Below, piece after piece: positions 62,554 to 64,000 of a DNA stretch of 64,000 bases; position 1 is the stretch's first letter, and every line of letters begins with the position of its first letter. The position numbers and the translations under genes are program-made. The notes beneath the pieces are model-generated. The model did no database searches. It was not told the DNA's origin and saw only the letters and a list, made by a program, of their open reading frames with translations. Source of the DNA: Vallitalea maricola (lineage in GTDB: Bacteria; Bacillota; Clostridia; Lachnospirales; Vallitaleaceae); contig NZ_BTPU01000061.1 in the NCBI RefSeq assembly GCF_036985595.1, positions 13,959 to 77,958 on the forward strand. The letters run 5' to 3'.

Positions 62554-63468
62554 TTAACCACCTTGAGATTCAAGTTCTTGTATTTTTTTAATATACTGAG
62601 CTTGAGTTATTTTTCCTAAGTCCAATAGATTTTTCAAGTCTAGCTTTTGTTGGAATATCTCGTATTGTTTACCATCCGTCTGCTCATAGTTAATAAAACC
62701 ACTGACAGGCTTTTGCTGTTGCTTTGATTGTGGTTTTGCTCTATTGGCATATGTACCCTCTAGTATCTTGATGGGATTATCGCTCTTGATTAACCAGTCA
62801 AAGTTACATGAACACCATATCCCATCTCTACCTGATATGAAGTCACTTTGCTCTGCCATTTCAAATATTCTATAGAATCTTTCAATGTCTTTATTTACAA
62901 CCTTTGATTCATAGAGTCTTTTAATAGCTTTCTTACGCTTGTCTGTGATTTTCAACACCTTTGGTAAAGAGGTACATGTTTCGTTGTACTTATCTACAAT
63001 CTCCTGATAGATATTCTTTTTCTTTTCTGGAACTTCGTCTGGTTCATCTGTTTTTGAATATATATTATTATTACTTGTATTATTATCTTTTGTATTACTC
63101 TCTTCACAGTTTTCCGAAGGGGGGGTGTCGACTTCTCGAAGGGGGTCTTCGATATCTGGAAGGGGTACATTATTGTATTCACGATTAAATCCTTTGTTGG
63201 TTACTTTGATTATTCTCTTGATAATCTGTTTGCCATCTTTTATATATGCAATAGTTATATAACCCTTGGTCTCCAAGGATTTTATAATCTCTGAGCATCT
63301 ATTCTTGGATAGACCGAAGAACTTAGCAAAGTGTTCATTTTTTGCATAGCACCCTCCACTATTATCCAATGAGTCTATTTCAACTAGAAATATTCGCTCT
63401 TGCATAGTTAGATCACTTGATAACCATATTTCTTTTGGTATCCATATCCCTTTAAAATCTCTTTCCAT
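62554..63468 (-). CDS. Phage/plasmid replication-initiator-like protein
   Basis: About 304 residues. An N-terminal winged helix (LTMQERIFLVEIDSLDN, then FFGLSKNRCSEIIKSLETKGYI) is followed by an Asn/Lys-rich linker and a C-terminal segment with GIWCSCNFDWLIKSDNPIKILEGTYAN, typical of phage and plasmid replication proteins. GAGGGGG seven bases before ATG 63468 sets the start. A direct origin role is inferred. Confidence 0.72.
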   Translation of the reverse strand: MERDFKGIWIPKEIWLSSDLTMQERIFLVEIDSLDNSGGCYAKNEHFAKFFGLSKNRCSEIIKSLETKGYITIAYIKDGKQIIKRIIKVTNKGFNREYNNVPLPDIEDPLREVDTPPSENCEESNTKDNNTSNNNIYSKTDEPDEVPEKKKNIYQEIVDKYNETCTSLPKVLKITDKRKKAIKRLYESKVVNKDIERFYRIFEMAEQSDFISGRDGIWCSCNFDWLIKSDNPIKILEGTYANRAKPQSKQQQKPVSGFINYEQTDGKQYEIFQQKLDLKNLLDLGKITQAQYIKKIQELESQGG

Positions 63469-63481
63469 GTGTAATCCCCCT

Positions 63482-63931
63482 CTAATCCTCTTCACTGAGA
63501 ATCAAGTCCTTTAATTCATTATCTATTAATTCACTGTCTATTGAGTCAGCATCTGTTGAGTTACTGGATGCTGATTCATCATCTCTTTTCTTAACTTCTT
63601 TAACTTGTTGTTTAGTGTTTGGTGCTCCAATAGTTGTAATACTCTTAACCTCTTCATCAGCAGGTGTTGAATCATTAGTGTTGTCAATAGGTATGTTATC
63701 AGTCTTATGATTACTGCTATTATTAATGCTACTATTAGTCTTGTCTTTACTTAGTAGTAAATCTAATTTGTCCTCTATTCTTGTCATACTTATAGCAATG
63801 TTTCTATATGTTTCATAGAATCTAACCGCTTCACATACGTACTGTGAAGCATTAGATTTATTGTTCAGCAGGTCAAGTATATCTTTGTTGTCCTCATTGA
63901 ATGTGAGTAGTTTCCTTAGCTTATTACTCAT
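63482..63931 (-). CDS. parR: ParR-like partition protein
   Basis: 149 residues. The N-terminus KLRKLLTFNEDNKDILDLLNN then NASQYVCEAVRFYETY resembles the ribbon-helix-helix domain of ParR adaptors, followed by a Ser/Asn/Asp-rich disordered tail ending in an acidic helix (NELKDLILSEED), the part that would contact ParM. Its ATG overlaps the upstream stop as ATGA. Assignment depends partly on that neighbour. Confidence 0.55.
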   Translation of the reverse strand: MSNKLRKLLTFNEDNKDILDLLNNKSNASQYVCEAVRFYETYRNIAISMTRIEDKLDLLLSKDKTNSSINNSSNHKTDNIPIDNTNDSTPADEEVKSITTIGAPNTKQQVKEVKKRDDESASSNSTDADSIDSELIDNELKDLILSEED

Positions 63932-64000
63932 AATACTCCTGCCTTCACTAATCCCACTACTTGGAAGCCTTTTACATTAGCCCACTGGGTATCTTGGTTA
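63928..64000 (-). CDS. parM: C-terminus of an actin-like ParM/Alp protein (partial)
   Basis: Only about 23 codons lie in the window (QWANVKGFQVVGLVKAGVL then TGA). The FAN-x-x-GF-type ending is the pattern of plasmid actin-like segregation filaments. Overlap with the ParR-like gene by the ATGA motif fits a parMR operon. Too short for more certainty. Confidence 0.45.
   Translation of the reverse strand, partial: NQDTQWANVKGFQVVGLVKAGVL

Larger units (their letters stand above)
36850..64000. mobile_element. Skin-like sigK intervening element (left part; right end beyond window)
   Basis: It begins at the broken end of spoIIIC. It contains a CRISPR-Cas locus, many short phage- or plasmid-type genes, a DNA methyltransferase, a replication-protein-like gene and a ParR/ParM-like pair. 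No recombinase gene is in the window; in B. subtilis spoIVCA lies at the other (spoIVCB) end, which is consistent. That all 27 kb belong to one element is inference from the split gene and the lack of chromosomal housekeeping genes to the right. Confidence 0.75.

Noticed and set aside
63928..64000. C-terminus of a ParA-type ATPase
   Set aside because: The QWANVKGF ending fits actin-like ParM better than ParA; still only a short fragment.

Overview
The window is AT-rich and comes from a spore-forming, low-GC Gram-positive of the class Clostridia. It carries the complete eight-gene spoIIIA sporulation operon, the C-terminal half of sigK (spoIIIC) and an OLE RNA/oapA locus. OLE RNA is known mainly from anaerobic and extremophilic Firmicutes. 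A Vallitalea- or Natronincola-like genus would fit, but this is only a guess.

Positions 1-34,460 are chromosomal backbone, almost all on the minus strand. In transcription order the first block is: spoIIIAA-AH (14,370 to 8,870), an Asp23-family gene, nusB, xseA, xseB, ispA, a divergent-PAP2 membrane protein, the roughly 600-nt OLE RNA, oapA, dxs, tlyA and a partial NAD kinase. A second minus-strand block runs yqeG-aroE-aroK-aroQ, a Xaa-Pro aminopeptidase and efp, followed by an HD-GYP phosphodiesterase under a consensus promoter with a Fur-box-like site. A third holds a lipoprotein, a nicotinamidase-like hydrolase and a pilin-like protein. A fourth is a three-gene cluster: a YqiJ-like membrane protein, a flotillin and a giant AAA+ ATPase. 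Then come acetyl- and methyltransferase genes and some gene fragments.

From about 34,590 to the end the window is accessory DNA. The key landmark is spoIIIC (36,475-36,855), which starts at the residue where B. subtilis sigK is interrupted by the skin element. Everything to its right is therefore inferred to lie inside a skin-like sigK intervening element whose other end, with the N-terminal half of sigK and probably the recombinase gene, is outside the window. The element carries a 27-repeat CRISPR array and a complete type I-B (Tneap-like) cas operon (cas6-cas8-cas7-cas5-cas3-cas4-cas1-cas2). It also carries a decayed UvrD-like helicase, a TIR/deoxyribosyltransferase-like protein with two palindromic operators, many small phage- or plasmid-type genes, a ferredoxin, a cytosine-5 DNA methyltransferase, a replication-initiator-like protein and what looks like a ParR/ParM partition pair running off the right edge.

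A module of a type I toxin-like peptide, a DUF2786-type protein and a Nudix-like protein with an Arg-rich octapeptide-repeat tail occurs twice. One copy (about 34,659-36,336) lies between spoIIIC and a 46-bp duplicate of the sigK junction; the other (about 55,603-57,834) lies inside the element. The overall picture is a mobile, possibly plasmid-capable element at a developmentally regulated excision site that also carries adaptive immunity.
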